Shown here: piece after piece, positions 9,872-18,169 of the stretch
Numbering within the stretch: position 1 is the stretch's first letter
Layout: every line of letters begins with the position of its first letter
The notes under the pieces: model-generated
Database searches by the model: none
Told to the model about the DNA's origin: nothing
The model's input: only the letters and a program-made list of their open reading frames with translations
NCBI GenBank assembly: GCA_006503475.1
Contig: RSEH01000107.1
Location: 85,385-149,384 of the forward strand
Source: Stentor roeselii
Taxonomy: Eukaryota > Ciliophora > Heterotrichea > Heterotrichida > Stentoridae
Direction: 5' to 3'
DNA: 64,000 bases
Translations under genes and position numbers: made by a program

Positions 9872-11134
9872 TTACACAAAGGTTTTAACAACCCATTTTG
9901 AATTCTGAATATCATTTAAAGTGATGCGTTTTTCAGGATTCTTCTCGAAAATACCAGAGAAGAGTTCTTTTAATTCAGTACTGAAACTCTCAGGAATTTG
10001 AATATCTCCGAACTTTACTTCAGTGAATAATTCTTGGCTTCTTTCACTTAAATAAGGCAGTTTTCCTTTTACCATACAAAAAAGAGTTAATCCGAGGGCC
10101 CATATATCAGCCTTATCAGGTAAAATTCTGCCTCCATTGAACGCTTCAGGAGGCATAAAAGCATAAGTCCCACTAAGTACATTTTCCTTAGAAATCTTCG
10201 AAGCTGAAGCAAACCCAGTAATTTTTAAATTATCACCAGAGTCAATCAAAAAATTCTCAGGTTTGAGGTCTCGATGAGCGATTTTACAGTTAACATGCAA
10301 GAACTGAACAGCCTCAATCATCTGTTTAAAGTACTTCTGAGCTAAGACCTCATTAACTGGGAGTTTTCTATCAAGACTTCCACCATTCAAGTACTCTTGA
10401 ACAACATAAAACTTATGATAAAAAGGCTGTTCAATGATTTCAAGTATCTTGACGACACTAGGATGCTTTAAAGTCCTAACCAGTTCAATTTCATCTAAAA
10501 CCTGGCCAAGTGCATTTTTCGATTTGCTGACCCATCTGGCTTTTAAAAGTCTTTTATTATACACCTTGACAGCTACAAGTTCCCCAGACTCATTCTCAGC
10601 TTTAAAGACTTTTCCATAAGTTCCACAAGCAACAAGTCCCAAAGTACGATACTGGTTCAGTTGACTTTCGCCGTTTTCTAACTTTTTTTTTTCTAGAGTT
10701 TCGACACGTGATAAGCCTGAAAATCTTGACTCGAGGTTCAAAAACTTGGTTTGGCTGTTTTCGGTATTTGGAGTTTCTTCTTTGAATGATGACTTCCAAT
10801 TCAGTGGAAGACTCAGGTAGGATGTTGAACGGTCTTTTAGGTCTGTTGAATCGTTTCGTAGTCCTGATGATGAGTTTAATAGAGAGCTTGGGTCTTGTAG
10901 GGTTGGAATTTTTTCTGGTTTAGGCCTTAGGGTTGGGTTGTGGAAACTTGAGGATTTGGATAGGGTTCCTTGGTGAGAGTCGTGGAGGACGTTCGAGGGA
11001 AGGACTCGAAGGTACTTTGATAGGTTAGAGCCTTTTAAATGAGGCGAACTTTTGAGATTTGATGATCTGGAAACTTCATTTTGCGACTTGGAAATGATTC
11101 CTTCTCTTGTGTTTTTCGGATTAATACAGCCCAT
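9872..11134 (-). CDS. CaMKK-like pseudokinase with lipid-anchor N-terminus (DFG changed to TGF)
   Basis: A 420-residue protein starting MGCINPKN, a myristoylation-plus-palmitoylation type N-terminus. Residues 9-155 are Ser-rich and probably disordered. The kinase fold (about 160-418) most resembles Ca/calmodulin-dependent protein kinase kinases: NKRLLKARWVSKSKN insert, EIELVRTLKHPSVVKILEI, the YVVQEYLNGGSL hinge, and YAFMPPEA. The VAVK lysine (K190) and HRDLKPEN (H287-N294) are kept, but the metal-binding DFG reads TGF (306-308), and the glycine loop is weak (GLVACGTYG). Loss of the DFG Asp usually abolishes normal catalysis, so a scaffolding or regulatory role is likely. Start is the ATG at 11132-11134. 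Its stop is 182 bp from the start of the NT-C2 gene on the same strand. Confidence 0.88.
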   Translation of the reverse strand: MGCINPKNTREGIISKSQNEVSRSSNLKSSPHLKGSNLSKYLRVLPSNVLHDSHQGTLSKSSSFHNPTLRPKPEKIPTLQDPSSLLNSSSGLRNDSTDLKDRSTSYLSLPLNWKSSFKEETPNTENSQTKFLNLESRFSGLSRVETLEKKKLENGESQLNQYRTLGLVACGTYGKVFKAENESGELVAVKVYNKRLLKARWVSKSKNALGQVLDEIELVRTLKHPSVVKILEIIEQPFYHKFYVVQEYLNGGSLDRKLPVNEVLAQKYFKQMIEAVQFLHVNCKIAHRDLKPENFLIDSGDNLKITGFASASKISKENVLSGTYAFMPPEAFNGGRILPDKADIWALGLTLFCMVKGKLPYLSERSQELFTEVKFGDIQIPESFSTELKELFSGIFEKNPEKRITLNDIQNSKWVVKTFV

Positions 11135-11605
11135 TATTAAATGTTTATAAAAAGCTAATTTTTCCGGCTTTTTGATATGGACTTAAAGATTTTTCAAGAA
11201 AATGACTTCAGTACTGACTCGAATTCCGAATTTAAATAAATATTAAGGAAAATGCATTCAAAAGGTACTGAATAATTTAGATGATAAGTTTTAAGTTAAT
11301 CAGGTCTCAATTGATCTTCGAAGCATTTTTCATAACTACTAAATAATATACTTAATAACATGATATCAAATTTAATTACTCAATAATCAAAATTTTATAA
11401 ACTTTATCTCAAACTTAAAAACAAAGGACTGTTGAACATTCTTTAATACTTAAGGTTTATCTAATAACAGGTAGCTTCTAGTCTCTTCATCAAATTTTCC
11501 ATTTTCAATAAATCTTTCAAAATCAACTCACTGAAAAATTCCTTAATTTCATGAGCACTGAGCTAAATTTTATCTAACCCTAATTTAATCCTACAGAATC
11601 CATAC
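11135..11605. other. intergenic, with a short coding-like tail on the minus strand
   Basis: AT-rich DNA between the pseudokinase start and the lipase stop. On the minus strand, 11562 to 11461 reads 33 sensible codons (FFSELILKDLLKMENLMKRL in the middle) to a TAG, directly after a 16-nt GTTAG...TTTAG that could be an intron. I could not join it to a start or to the lipase, whose own TAA comes first. Confidence 0.45.
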
Positions 11606-12577
11606 TTAAGGATAAATAATTTCATCATCTTTCAGCAAATCCTTGATGAAAACTCCTGAATTAATCACTTTCTGAGCATCGCTATACCCCATGTCAATCA
11701 TCTGATTAATAAACTGACTCGTGAAGTTCAAAGCATCAGTCTTCGGCAAAGCCACAGAAGGTTCAACATAATACCTGAAGTTAACATCAGGAAAAGCCTT
11801 AACAGCATAATTCAACGATTTAATCCCTCCAGTATTCCCCCTAATTTCAAACCCCCTAAGTAAAACATCAATAGTCTTCATTTTACTCGCTTCATCAGGC
11901 AAAACCTTCCCAAAACAATTGAGAATATCTAAAAATATCTCCTTCTGGTCCTGAGTCACTTCCAAGCACCTTTCAACAGCTTTTCCAGCATCGAAATTCT
12001 GAAAAAGTCCTCCATCACAATAAACCCCCTTGTTAAACTTCTGGTTCTCAAACACGACAGGAATTGCAGAGCTGCACATTCCACTTTCAAGTAAATCACT
12101 GAACGCAAGACTTTCATTATAAGTCCTGTAAAGTCCTGAGTTGATCTCAACAGTGCCGACTGAAAGTTTTCTTTGAGGAGCCGTCGTGATTTTTTGACTC
12201 AGAAGTTTTCTTTCTGGACTCGTGCTGAAAAGACCTGACTCGAAAAGAAGGCCTTGAAGGTAACCTCCTGGCCATTGCTCGAAGACTGAACTAGAACCGT
12301 TGAGACTTCGCCAGACTGATAAGATGTAGTCGCTTGCTGCTTTTTCTGAACCTGGAGGGTATTGAGCTATCGCCATTGAGTTCAGGGAACCTGAAGAGAT
12401 TCCTACTATTGCGGAGTAGGTCGAGGATGATGTTGGAAGAAGGTCTATGAAGGCTTTGAAGGCACCGGCGGAGTGGGAACCTAGAGAACCACCTCCTCCG
12501 AATACGATCACGTTGCAGGTTGAGGAATGGGTCAGAGAAAGGGATGATAGGAGAAGTAATTGAAGGACTATCTGCAT
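11606..12577 (-). CDS. secreted patatin-like phospholipase
   Basis: Patatin-like serine lipases cleave acyl chains from lipids with a Ser-Asp dyad. The 323-residue product has a signal peptide (MQIVLQLLLLSSLSLTHSST, cut near residue 20), so it should be secreted or vacuolar. The catalytic parts are all present: oxyanion loop FGGGGSLGSHSAGAF (about 26-40), nucleophile elbow GISSG (Ser about residue 62), and the acid motif CDGGLFQNF (Asp about 188). Length suits the family. Start is the ATG at 12575-12577. It ends in TAA at 11606. The upstream 120 bp are A/C-rich on the sense strand. Substrate and exact compartment cannot be read from sequence. Confidence 0.92.
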   Translation of the reverse strand: MQIVLQLLLLSSLSLTHSSTCNVIVFGGGGSLGSHSAGAFKAFIDLLPTSSSTYSAIVGISSGSLNSMAIAQYPPGSEKAASDYILSVWRSLNGSSSVFEQWPGGYLQGLLFESGLFSTSPERKLLSQKITTAPQRKLSVGTVEINSGLYRTYNESLAFSDLLESGMCSSAIPVVFENQKFNKGVYCDGGLFQNFDAGKAVERCLEVTQDQKEIFLDILNCFGKVLPDEASKMKTIDVLLRGFEIRGNTGGIKSLNYAVKAFPDVNFRYYVEPSVALPKTDALNFTSQFINQMIDMGYSDAQKVINSGVFIKDLLKDDEIIYP

Positions 12578-12992
12578 TTTTTTATTTAAGGTCGAGGGAA
12601 TTAGGGTGGAGTCGCTTTGAGGGTTGATGGGGTTTGGAAATGGCGTTTTATGGGATTTGAAGAGTTTTGGATTTTTAGAATTTTTTGTTATTTGATTGGG
12701 GTTTTTTCCATATTTGATTTGATTATAATTATTTTGTAATGATGAACTTTTCTCTGCCGATCATGAGGTATTTACCATCTTTCGTCTGATATATAATCAA
12801 CTTAGCTAGCTTATATTTTGAAATTCTCTAGAGGGAAAATGACTAAGATAGTCTTAACTAAATCTTACTTCTCAAAAATCATGAATCTAGAAATTTTCAT
12901 ATGATTCAAAAAGTAATCGAATCTTTCCAAATAAGGAATCGAAAATTCTAAATTAATCCAATAGAAAGATTTCAGCATCAAAAAGTAGTTAA
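12578..12992. other. intergenic with coding-like traces
   Basis: The first 140 bp are the A/C-rich (sense) promoter side of the lipase gene. On the minus strand, 12836 to 12729 reads a coding-like tail containing LIIYQTKDGKYLMIGREKF to a TAA, but upstream it meets a TAG and I cannot attach a start. I see no tRNA or repeat here. Confidence 0.4.
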
Positions 12993-13199
12993 CTATTGAT
13001 TTGCTTTATGTTCATCTGGATCGTAATTTGGGTCATTTGGATCGACAACTTCTACCCCGTCATCTCTTCCAGCAACTCCCCAGCCTCCATGTCCACCTTT
13101 CTTCGGATTAGGGTCAAGTCCAGTACCAGAGTGTCTATCATGTCTTACATCTTTTTCTTTTGGTCCATCTGAGTGTCTTTTGTGGTCTTCTTTGTCCAT
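12993..13199 (-). CDS. small acidic/basic protein with GGHGGWG and DPNDPNYD motifs
   Basis: A 68-residue hydrophilic protein. After a charged start (MDKEDHKRHSDGPKEKD) come RHSGTGLDPNPKKGGHGGWG and then VVDPNDPNYDPDE. A Gly-rich W-G element followed by DPNDPNYD occurs in PDCD4/MRF-type translation regulators, and the R-H-S-G-T-G...KKGG element recalls Stm1/SERBP1-type ribosome-binding tails. The resemblance is short-motif level, so I propose only a small disordered, possibly ribosome- or RNA-associated protein. Start is an ATG directly after TAA; it ends in TAG. It stands alone, 270 bp from a gene on the other strand. Confidence 0.7.
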   Translation of the reverse strand: MDKEDHKRHSDGPKEKDVRHDRHSGTGLDPNPKKGGHGGWGVAGRDDGVEVVDPNDPNYDPDEHKANQ

Positions 13200-13470
13200 T
13201 TATAATGGAAATATAGCATCATGATATTATTGTGTCTTCATTTCAAACCGATCTATAATCAAAGATCAGCTGAAATTTTTCAGTCATGTTTGAGCTAATC
13301 AGGACTAGAAAAACGAAAATCTTCCCCAAAACTTCCTAAAACAATTATCTCAAGAAAAAAGGCAAAAAAATATATATCTTGTAAATAGCCTTTATCAGCA
13401 CCGAAGAACCTTGCAAAAGTATGAATTTTTCATATAATTTAAATTATTATTACTTATATGGTATATAATT

Positions 13471-13962
13471 ATGGAATATTTCTCAAGCGAAGAAAGATCG
13501 ACTCCAGATTCATGTTCGACTTCGGATTTTAGCTCACATGGAGACCTAATTGGCTCAGTTTCGAAAACTTCCAAAATAAACTTAAGAAAGAAACATAAAA
13601 AAATCACCAAAGATATCTTTAACATACTAAAATCCCAGTATTTTCACTTATCAAATGACTCTTTCGAGTTCAAATTGGCTGTCAATCAGATTTTTATCGA
13701 AAATTCTTGTGAAAACTTAATGGAAAAGTTTAAGTTTCGATGCTGCAAAAACGAAGAACATTGCATTTATTGTGAGAAAAAATGGCAAAGGATCAGAGAA
13801 GATCTACTAGATATGGCCGATGAAGAACTCAAATCTTCAAAAGATGTTTTTGTTATTCGCAAAAAACGATGTTCTAAGTTTGGAGTGCTTCTCAATGCTT
13901 CTCAACCTTCTTGGATACACAGAATTATGGTACAAAATTTATTCAATTCTAGTAATAATTAA
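13471..13962 (+). CDS. unrecognised 163-residue protein with a Cys cluster
   Basis: No family recognised. The first 35 residues are Ser/Thr/Asp-rich, followed by a basic stretch (LRKKHKKITK) and helical segments. The centre has FRCCKNEEHCIYCEKKW, five cysteines in 16 residues plus a His, which could bind zinc or form disulfides. The tail ends SQPSWIHRIMVQNLFNSSNN. There is no signal peptide, so a cytosolic or nuclear zinc-binding protein is more likely than a secreted one. The ATG at 13471 is the first in frame; the stop is TAA. Between it and the minus-strand gene at 13199 lies a 271-bp AT-rich divergent spacer. Confidence 0.72.
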   Translation: MEYFSSEERSTPDSCSTSDFSSHGDLIGSVSKTSKINLRKKHKKITKDIFNILKSQYFHLSNDSFEFKLAVNQIFIENSCENLMEKFKFRCCKNEEHCIYCEKKWQRIREDLLDMADEELKSSKDVFVIRKKRCSKFGVLLNASQPSWIHRIMVQNLFNSSNN

Positions 13963-14100
13963 TTGACTATTGTAGAATTATAGGAAAAACATAATCATCG
14001 TAAGAGTTAATCAAATAAACCCAAAACCTAAAAAGAAAATCCCAACAACCCATCTCCTCCTCCACCAAAATCTAAAATAAACCCTCTAAATAATCCTAAT

Positions 14101-14721
14101 ATGGGAGACGGAATGCTTGTAACCCCGATGCCGAAGTACAAACTAGTCTTCTTAGGAGACATTTACGTAGGAAAAACTTCAATAATCAACCAGTTCATGT
14201 ACGAGAACTTCGACATCAACTACCAAGCAACAATAGGAATCGATTTCCTATCAAAAACCTTAACAATCGGTGAAAAATCAATGAGACTTCAACTTTGGGA
14301 CACTGCAGGCCAAGAGCGCTTCAGAAGTCTTATCCCAAACTACATCCGCGACTCTTCCGCTGCCATCATCGTTTTCGACGTGACCAACAAACAAACTTTT
14401 ACAAGTCTTGAAAAATGGGTCGAAGATGTCAGGAATGAAAGAGGCACAAGTGTCGTTGTTGCTATTGTTGGAAATAAAACTGATAAAGATGATGAAAGAT
14501 GCATTCCACAAGAAGAAGCTGAAGAAAAGGCTAAACAACTTGGAGCTGTTTATCATGAAACAAGTGCAAAAACTGGAAATAATGTTAAAGAGTTGTTTGT
14601 GAAAATTGCTTCGGAAATTGGGAATGATAAAAATACACCGGTGGAAGTTAAGAAAGGAATTCATCTTGCGCCTCAGAATGATCCTACACCTAATGGCAAT
14701 CAGGTCAAGAAGTGTTGCTGA
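14101..14721 (+). CDS. RAB6: Rab6/Ypt6-family small GTPase
   Basis: Rab6 controls traffic through the Golgi (retrograde and exocytic carriers). The 206-residue protein has G1 GDIYVGKTS, switch I YQATIGIDFLSKT (the Rab6 signature), G3 WDTAGQERFRSL, then PNYIRDSSAAI, EDVRNERGTS, G4 NKTD and G5 ETSAKTG. It ends KKCC, a prenylatable double cysteine. Against animal Rab6 the match is strong across the whole G domain, with an ordinary length (about 208). The ATG at 14101 follows an A/C-rich, G-poor flank of about 90 bp, and the 3' flank is G/T-rich. It ends in TGA. A Dopey homologue, from the same trafficking step in animals, lies 19 kb away, without any operon link. Confidence 0.96.
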   Translation: MGDGMLVTPMPKYKLVFLGDIYVGKTSIINQFMYENFDINYQATIGIDFLSKTLTIGEKSMRLQLWDTAGQERFRSLIPNYIRDSSAAIIVFDVTNKQTFTSLEKWVEDVRNERGTSVVVAIVGNKTDKDDERCIPQEEAEEKAKQLGAVYHETSAKTGNNVKELFVKIASEIGNDKNTPVEVKKGIHLAPQNDPTPNGNQVKKCC

Positions 14722-15070
14722 GTTAGGTAGAGTTTTACTAAGTAATGCGATTGGATGGACCTGGGAAGTATAGATTTGAGATTTAGATAGGAAGAGGTTT
14801 TTTAGATTTTTTTCATCTGTTTAGTCAAGTTGTCTGGATTTTTTATATTAATGGGATTTTTTGATTCTCATTGTTTGAAGGCACTCTAGATAAATATATC
14901 ACTATCAATTTTAATACACAATAAAAATTTCTTTCTCTTCTATTATTACTAAGACCCCCAATAAAAATGAATCCATACTCCTAGTCCCAAATAAAAACAT
15001 TTCCAAAAATAAAAAATCCCTTCAACCTAAAAAAAAATCAAAACCATCCATAATTTCTAATGCCACATAA
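14722..15070. other. intergenic, compositional switch
   Basis: The left half (3' flank of Rab6) is G/T-rich on the + strand and the right half (5' flank of the next gene) is A/C-rich, with the change near 14890. No gene, repeat or RNA is seen. Confidence 0.7.
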
Positions 15071-15484
15071 ATGGTGAAAAACAAGAAAAACCCTTCAAGC
15101 GAAGAAAAATTTAAAAAAAGTTCAAACGACCCTTCAAAATTGTCTTCAACTCCCAAGTCAACAAAATCCACTAAAACCCCTACACTTGAATTCGACCTCT
15201 CCAGCATACCCCCACCCAAGCCTCTAAACCTTGACTTTTCCTCCTCCTCTAAAAAGCGTTCAAAACCCAACCAAGAAGACGACCAAGAAGCCCCCGACCG
15301 AATTTCAAAGCCAGGTCAAAAACATCCAGAGCCAGGTCTCGACGACCCTCTTCGAGCATTTTACGAAAGTCTTTACGAGCAAAACCCAAAAAGTCAAATG
15401 GCTCAAAAGTACTGCCTTGAAAATGGTCTCTTATCAGAAGAAACAGCCCGGAAGTTACAAAAGCTTCGATTAAAAAAAGGTTAA
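15071..15484 (+). CDS. unrecognised protein with a conserved-looking C-terminal helical segment
   Basis: The 137-residue product has a low-complexity first part (Lys/Ser/Pro/Thr-rich, about residues 1-85) and an ordered end: GLDDPLRAFYESLYEQNPKS followed by QMAQKYCLENGLLSEETARKL. The second part reads like a small helical domain in which a short chain of helices packs around DPLxxFYxSLYEQxPxSxxA. I cannot name the family and no enzyme motif is visible. The first part is probably disordered. Start is the ATG after CATAA; it ends in TAA. The convergent neighbour stops 42 bp away. Confidence 0.7.
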   Translation: MVKNKKNPSSEEKFKKSSNDPSKLSSTPKSTKSTKTPTLEFDLSSIPPPKPLNLDFSSSSKKRSKPNQEDDQEAPDRISKPGQKHPEPGLDDPLRAFYESLYEQNPKSQMAQKYCLENGLLSEETARKLQKLRLKKG

Positions 15485-15526
15485 CTAGTTATTTTACTGA
15501 AATTTTTAAATTTTTTATTTTATTCA

Positions 15527-17350
15527 TTATTTTGAATTTTTCGTCATTTTCAAGATTTTTTCCATTTGTAAAAATTTTTGATGAGTTGAAAGTCCTAAAC
15601 AATTCGAAACTTTTGTGAAGTTTAAAGATGGGTTTGAATTGCAAGCCATTAAAACATTGAAAGAGTAGATATTTGTGGAAGAGTCTTTAGTTGAAAGCAT
15701 CACGTCACTGATTTCTTCTTGGACTTTATTCCAGGTATCAACATCTTTGATAGAATCGATGTAGTCACTCAGAGAACGGTTCAAAAAATTAGAAATTTCT
15801 CGAATTTCTGTGATTTTTATTAAAATGCAGTAAATTTTTGAACTTCGCAAGGACTCAGAGTACATTTCTAGGTATTTTTGGGTATTCTCATCGTAAGACT
15901 CCCTGGAATGCACGTAAACAAGCAGGACTGAATCGAAAAGAACGAGTTTTTCATGAAAGGTGTTGATATAAGCCTTTATTGTTTTATAATTTTCTATTCT
16001 CCTATTAAAAATAAACTTTACCGCCGTTTGCCAAGTTAAAATCATGTCGACTGAGTCCATCAAATCTGAATGAATTTCCAAGCCTATTATATTCAATCTT
16101 TGCATGTTCAATGAGTTAATTATTTTTCTTGAAAGGCTGCAGTTTATGTCGATATATATTTTTACTAAAATCTTTGGGTTTTGGACAAAGTTTTCAGGTT
16201 TCGAATAAGTCGTAAGTTGGTTTTTCTCAGAAAATGAAAGAATTTTTGAAGAGTTTTTTAAATCTTCAGAACAATTGATAAATGTGAGTTTCAACCCGTT
16301 GAATTCTTTTGGTTTATCGTTTGAGGTCTTGTCTTGAGAGGTGGTTTTTAAAATTCCTTTTTTTGTAAAATCGTTTTTTTTGTGTTGTTCGAATTCAGGT
16401 TCGGTGAAGGTTTCTCTTTTGATGAGATTCAGATTTTCATTGTTTATTTTTAATTTTAGGGTATTTTTTACTGGGCTTGAAAAATTAGTTTGATTTTCAA
16501 GGCAGGTTTTAGGATTTTCCAGACAGGTTTTATTTCTGAGATGGTCTGGACTTGTTGAAATGTTTTTTTTCCTGTTTAGAGAAAATGGCTTTTCAGTGGA
16601 GTCATTAAAAATATTTGAGTTTTCATTTTTTATTCTTATTTGATTTAAGCAGCTTTTGTCTATAATAATTTTATTTTGAATGGAATTATCTTTGATGCTA
16701 TTTTGGTCTGGTTTAATGGGTAGTCTGATGTCTTTGATAGTACTGACCATAGGATCGCATATCAAAGAAAAGTCCAAAACCTCTCTTCGATTGAAATTTT
16801 TTAGTTCAGTAGGCTCAAACTCAATTTTCAAATCATCAATTTGAAACAACTCAACCTCTTCTTCAAAGTAAAATTTTTCATCAAAAATTTCATCAAAACT
16901 CTTAAAACTATAAAAAAATTTTTCTTCAACATTCTTAAAAAATTCTTTAAAAATTTTCGGTTTTTCCTCAATATTCAAATCATTTAACCCAACCTTTTCC
17001 AACTTAATTTCTTCCTCAACTTCAAGAGACCCTTCTAAAAACTCAATCAAATCAACATCCAAATCTTCAAAATTCCTAATCCGATGAATAACAGAGCTAT
17101 TTTGATTATTTTCAACAAGTAAATTCATATTAATCCTTTTAAGTTCACTTTTCCCATTCAACCCCTCAACAACTTTCCGAATTTCCCAAATTTCCATGAT
17201 TTTCAACTCAACTTTTCCAAAAAAAATTTCACAATTTTCTTGATTTTTTCTTGTCATACAAACAAGAGAGTCCTTCAAATCAACATCAAACTTTTCCCGA
17301 AAATCTTTAAAGACTTTTCTGATTCCCTTAAACCTAATCACAGGAAACAT
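15527..17350 (-). CDS. unrecognised 607-residue protein, C-terminal alpha/beta domain
   Basis: The first 400 residues are rich in Glu, Lys, Asn and Phe with few motifs. A folded-looking region begins near residue 395 (PKILVKIYIDINCSLSRKI), with alternating hydrophobic strands (NIIGLEIH, VKFIFNRRI, LVLFDSVLLVYV, KIYCILIKI) and helices, then a helical tail with FNVLMACNSNPSLNFTKVSNCLG. An inactive XPF-like nuclease fold followed by a helix-hairpin-helix, as in SHOC1/ZIP2 meiotic proteins, would have this order. That is a guess: no ERKxxxD signature is present. Start is an ATG at 17348-17350, 47 bp from the divergent neighbour. It ends in TAA. No intron is evident. Confidence 0.75.
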   Translation of the reverse strand: MFPVIRFKGIRKVFKDFREKFDVDLKDSLVCMTRKNQENCEIFFGKVELKIMEIWEIRKVVEGLNGKSELKRINMNLLVENNQNSSVIHRIRNFEDLDVDLIEFLEGSLEVEEEIKLEKVGLNDLNIEEKPKIFKEFFKNVEEKFFYSFKSFDEIFDEKFYFEEEVELFQIDDLKIEFEPTELKNFNRREVLDFSLICDPMVSTIKDIRLPIKPDQNSIKDNSIQNKIIIDKSCLNQIRIKNENSNIFNDSTEKPFSLNRKKNISTSPDHLRNKTCLENPKTCLENQTNFSSPVKNTLKLKINNENLNLIKRETFTEPEFEQHKKNDFTKKGILKTTSQDKTSNDKPKEFNGLKLTFINCSEDLKNSSKILSFSEKNQLTTYSKPENFVQNPKILVKIYIDINCSLSRKIINSLNMQRLNIIGLEIHSDLMDSVDMILTWQTAVKFIFNRRIENYKTIKAYINTFHEKLVLFDSVLLVYVHSRESYDENTQKYLEMYSESLRSSKIYCILIKITEIREISNFLNRSLSDYIDSIKDVDTWNKVQEEISDVMLSTKDSSTNIYSFNVLMACNSNPSLNFTKVSNCLGLSTHQKFLQMEKILKMTKNSK

Positions 17351-17397
17351 ATTTTATAAGAAGGTATCTATAACTGAACTAAGATACCCCCTAATAA
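17351..17397. promoter_or_regulatory. 47-bp divergent spacer
   Basis: Two genes start back to back with 47 bp between their ATGs. The right-hand start is preceded directly by TAA. Both transcripts must have very short 5' leaders or overlap. Confidence 0.5.
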
Positions 17398-17811
17398 ATG
17401 AACATGGAATTTGTGTGTGGAGGCAACCCGGTCCTTATGGCCAAGTTGCAAAAGCTCGGACATGACCCTGAATCACTTCATTACATCAGCAAGGACTACT
17501 TCGAGCTTTGCACTAATCTTGGCCTTTCTGCGAAGGACACTGCTGAGATGTTCATTCGGATCAAAAAGGCGGTAGAGGCTAATGCCACTGGCCAGGACCC
17601 TAGTTTGACTTTATATGAGAACAACAGGTATAACCCTACAAGACTCAGTGTTGTTCAGAAGACTACTGGAAAGACGCTTTTCTTTAGAATCGTCGCTGGT
17701 CAGACTATGGCTGAAAAAAAAAATATTTTGTACTCTTGTGAAAACTGTGCTAATGATGTTTGCATCAAACGATCTGAGACTAAAGAACATTTCATGTCTT
17801 TTCATCAGTAA
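17398..17811 (+). CDS. small protein ending in a C2H2-like zinc finger
   Basis: The 137-residue product starts MNMEFVCGGNPVLMAKLQKL and has a helical first half, a central beta-like part (PTRLSVVQKTTGKTLFFRIV) and, at the end, CENC...HFMSFH: Cys-x2-Cys, 13 residues, His-x4-His (about residues 116-136), spaced like a C2H2 zinc finger. No other domain is recognised. It is probably a nucleic-acid- or protein-binding small protein. The C-rich synonymous codons in the first third resemble those of highly expressed genes here. Stop is TAA; a GT...AG of 14 nt follows but is one base too short to be a usual intron, and the gene needs none. Confidence 0.75.
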   Translation: MNMEFVCGGNPVLMAKLQKLGHDPESLHYISKDYFELCTNLGLSAKDTAEMFIRIKKAVEANATGQDPSLTLYENNRYNPTRLSVVQKTTGKTLFFRIVAGQTMAEKKNILYSCENCANDVCIKRSETKEHFMSFHQ

Positions 17812-18169
17812 TATTTAAGAGATTAGATTATTTAGGATTATGGATTGAGATTGGAATTTCATATGTTATGTTGAAGGATATTTAGTTTGAATGGGTTTAG
17901 AATACTGGAATATGATGAGAATTGATTGGAATGAAGAATTGAGAAGATTAAGATGATTCTATTTTTTTATGTTCAGGGCATTGTGGTGCTTTTTATGAAA
18001 TTTTTATCTTGATAAATCAAACTATTGATCAATCGTTTTTTAAGCGATAGTTGAAAAAAATTCCCTATCATTTCAATTCCTCTTAAAAATAGAATGTCAT
18101 AATGATATTCAACATTAATCGATCAGCTTTTATTTAAAAATTCAAAACTGCTCTTTTAATAACCCTTAA
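17812..18169. other. intergenic, nothing recognised
   Basis: AT-rich. G/T-rich near the zinc-finger gene, A/C-rich near the next start. No open frame of note, no repeat and no RNA gene seen. Confidence 0.7.
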
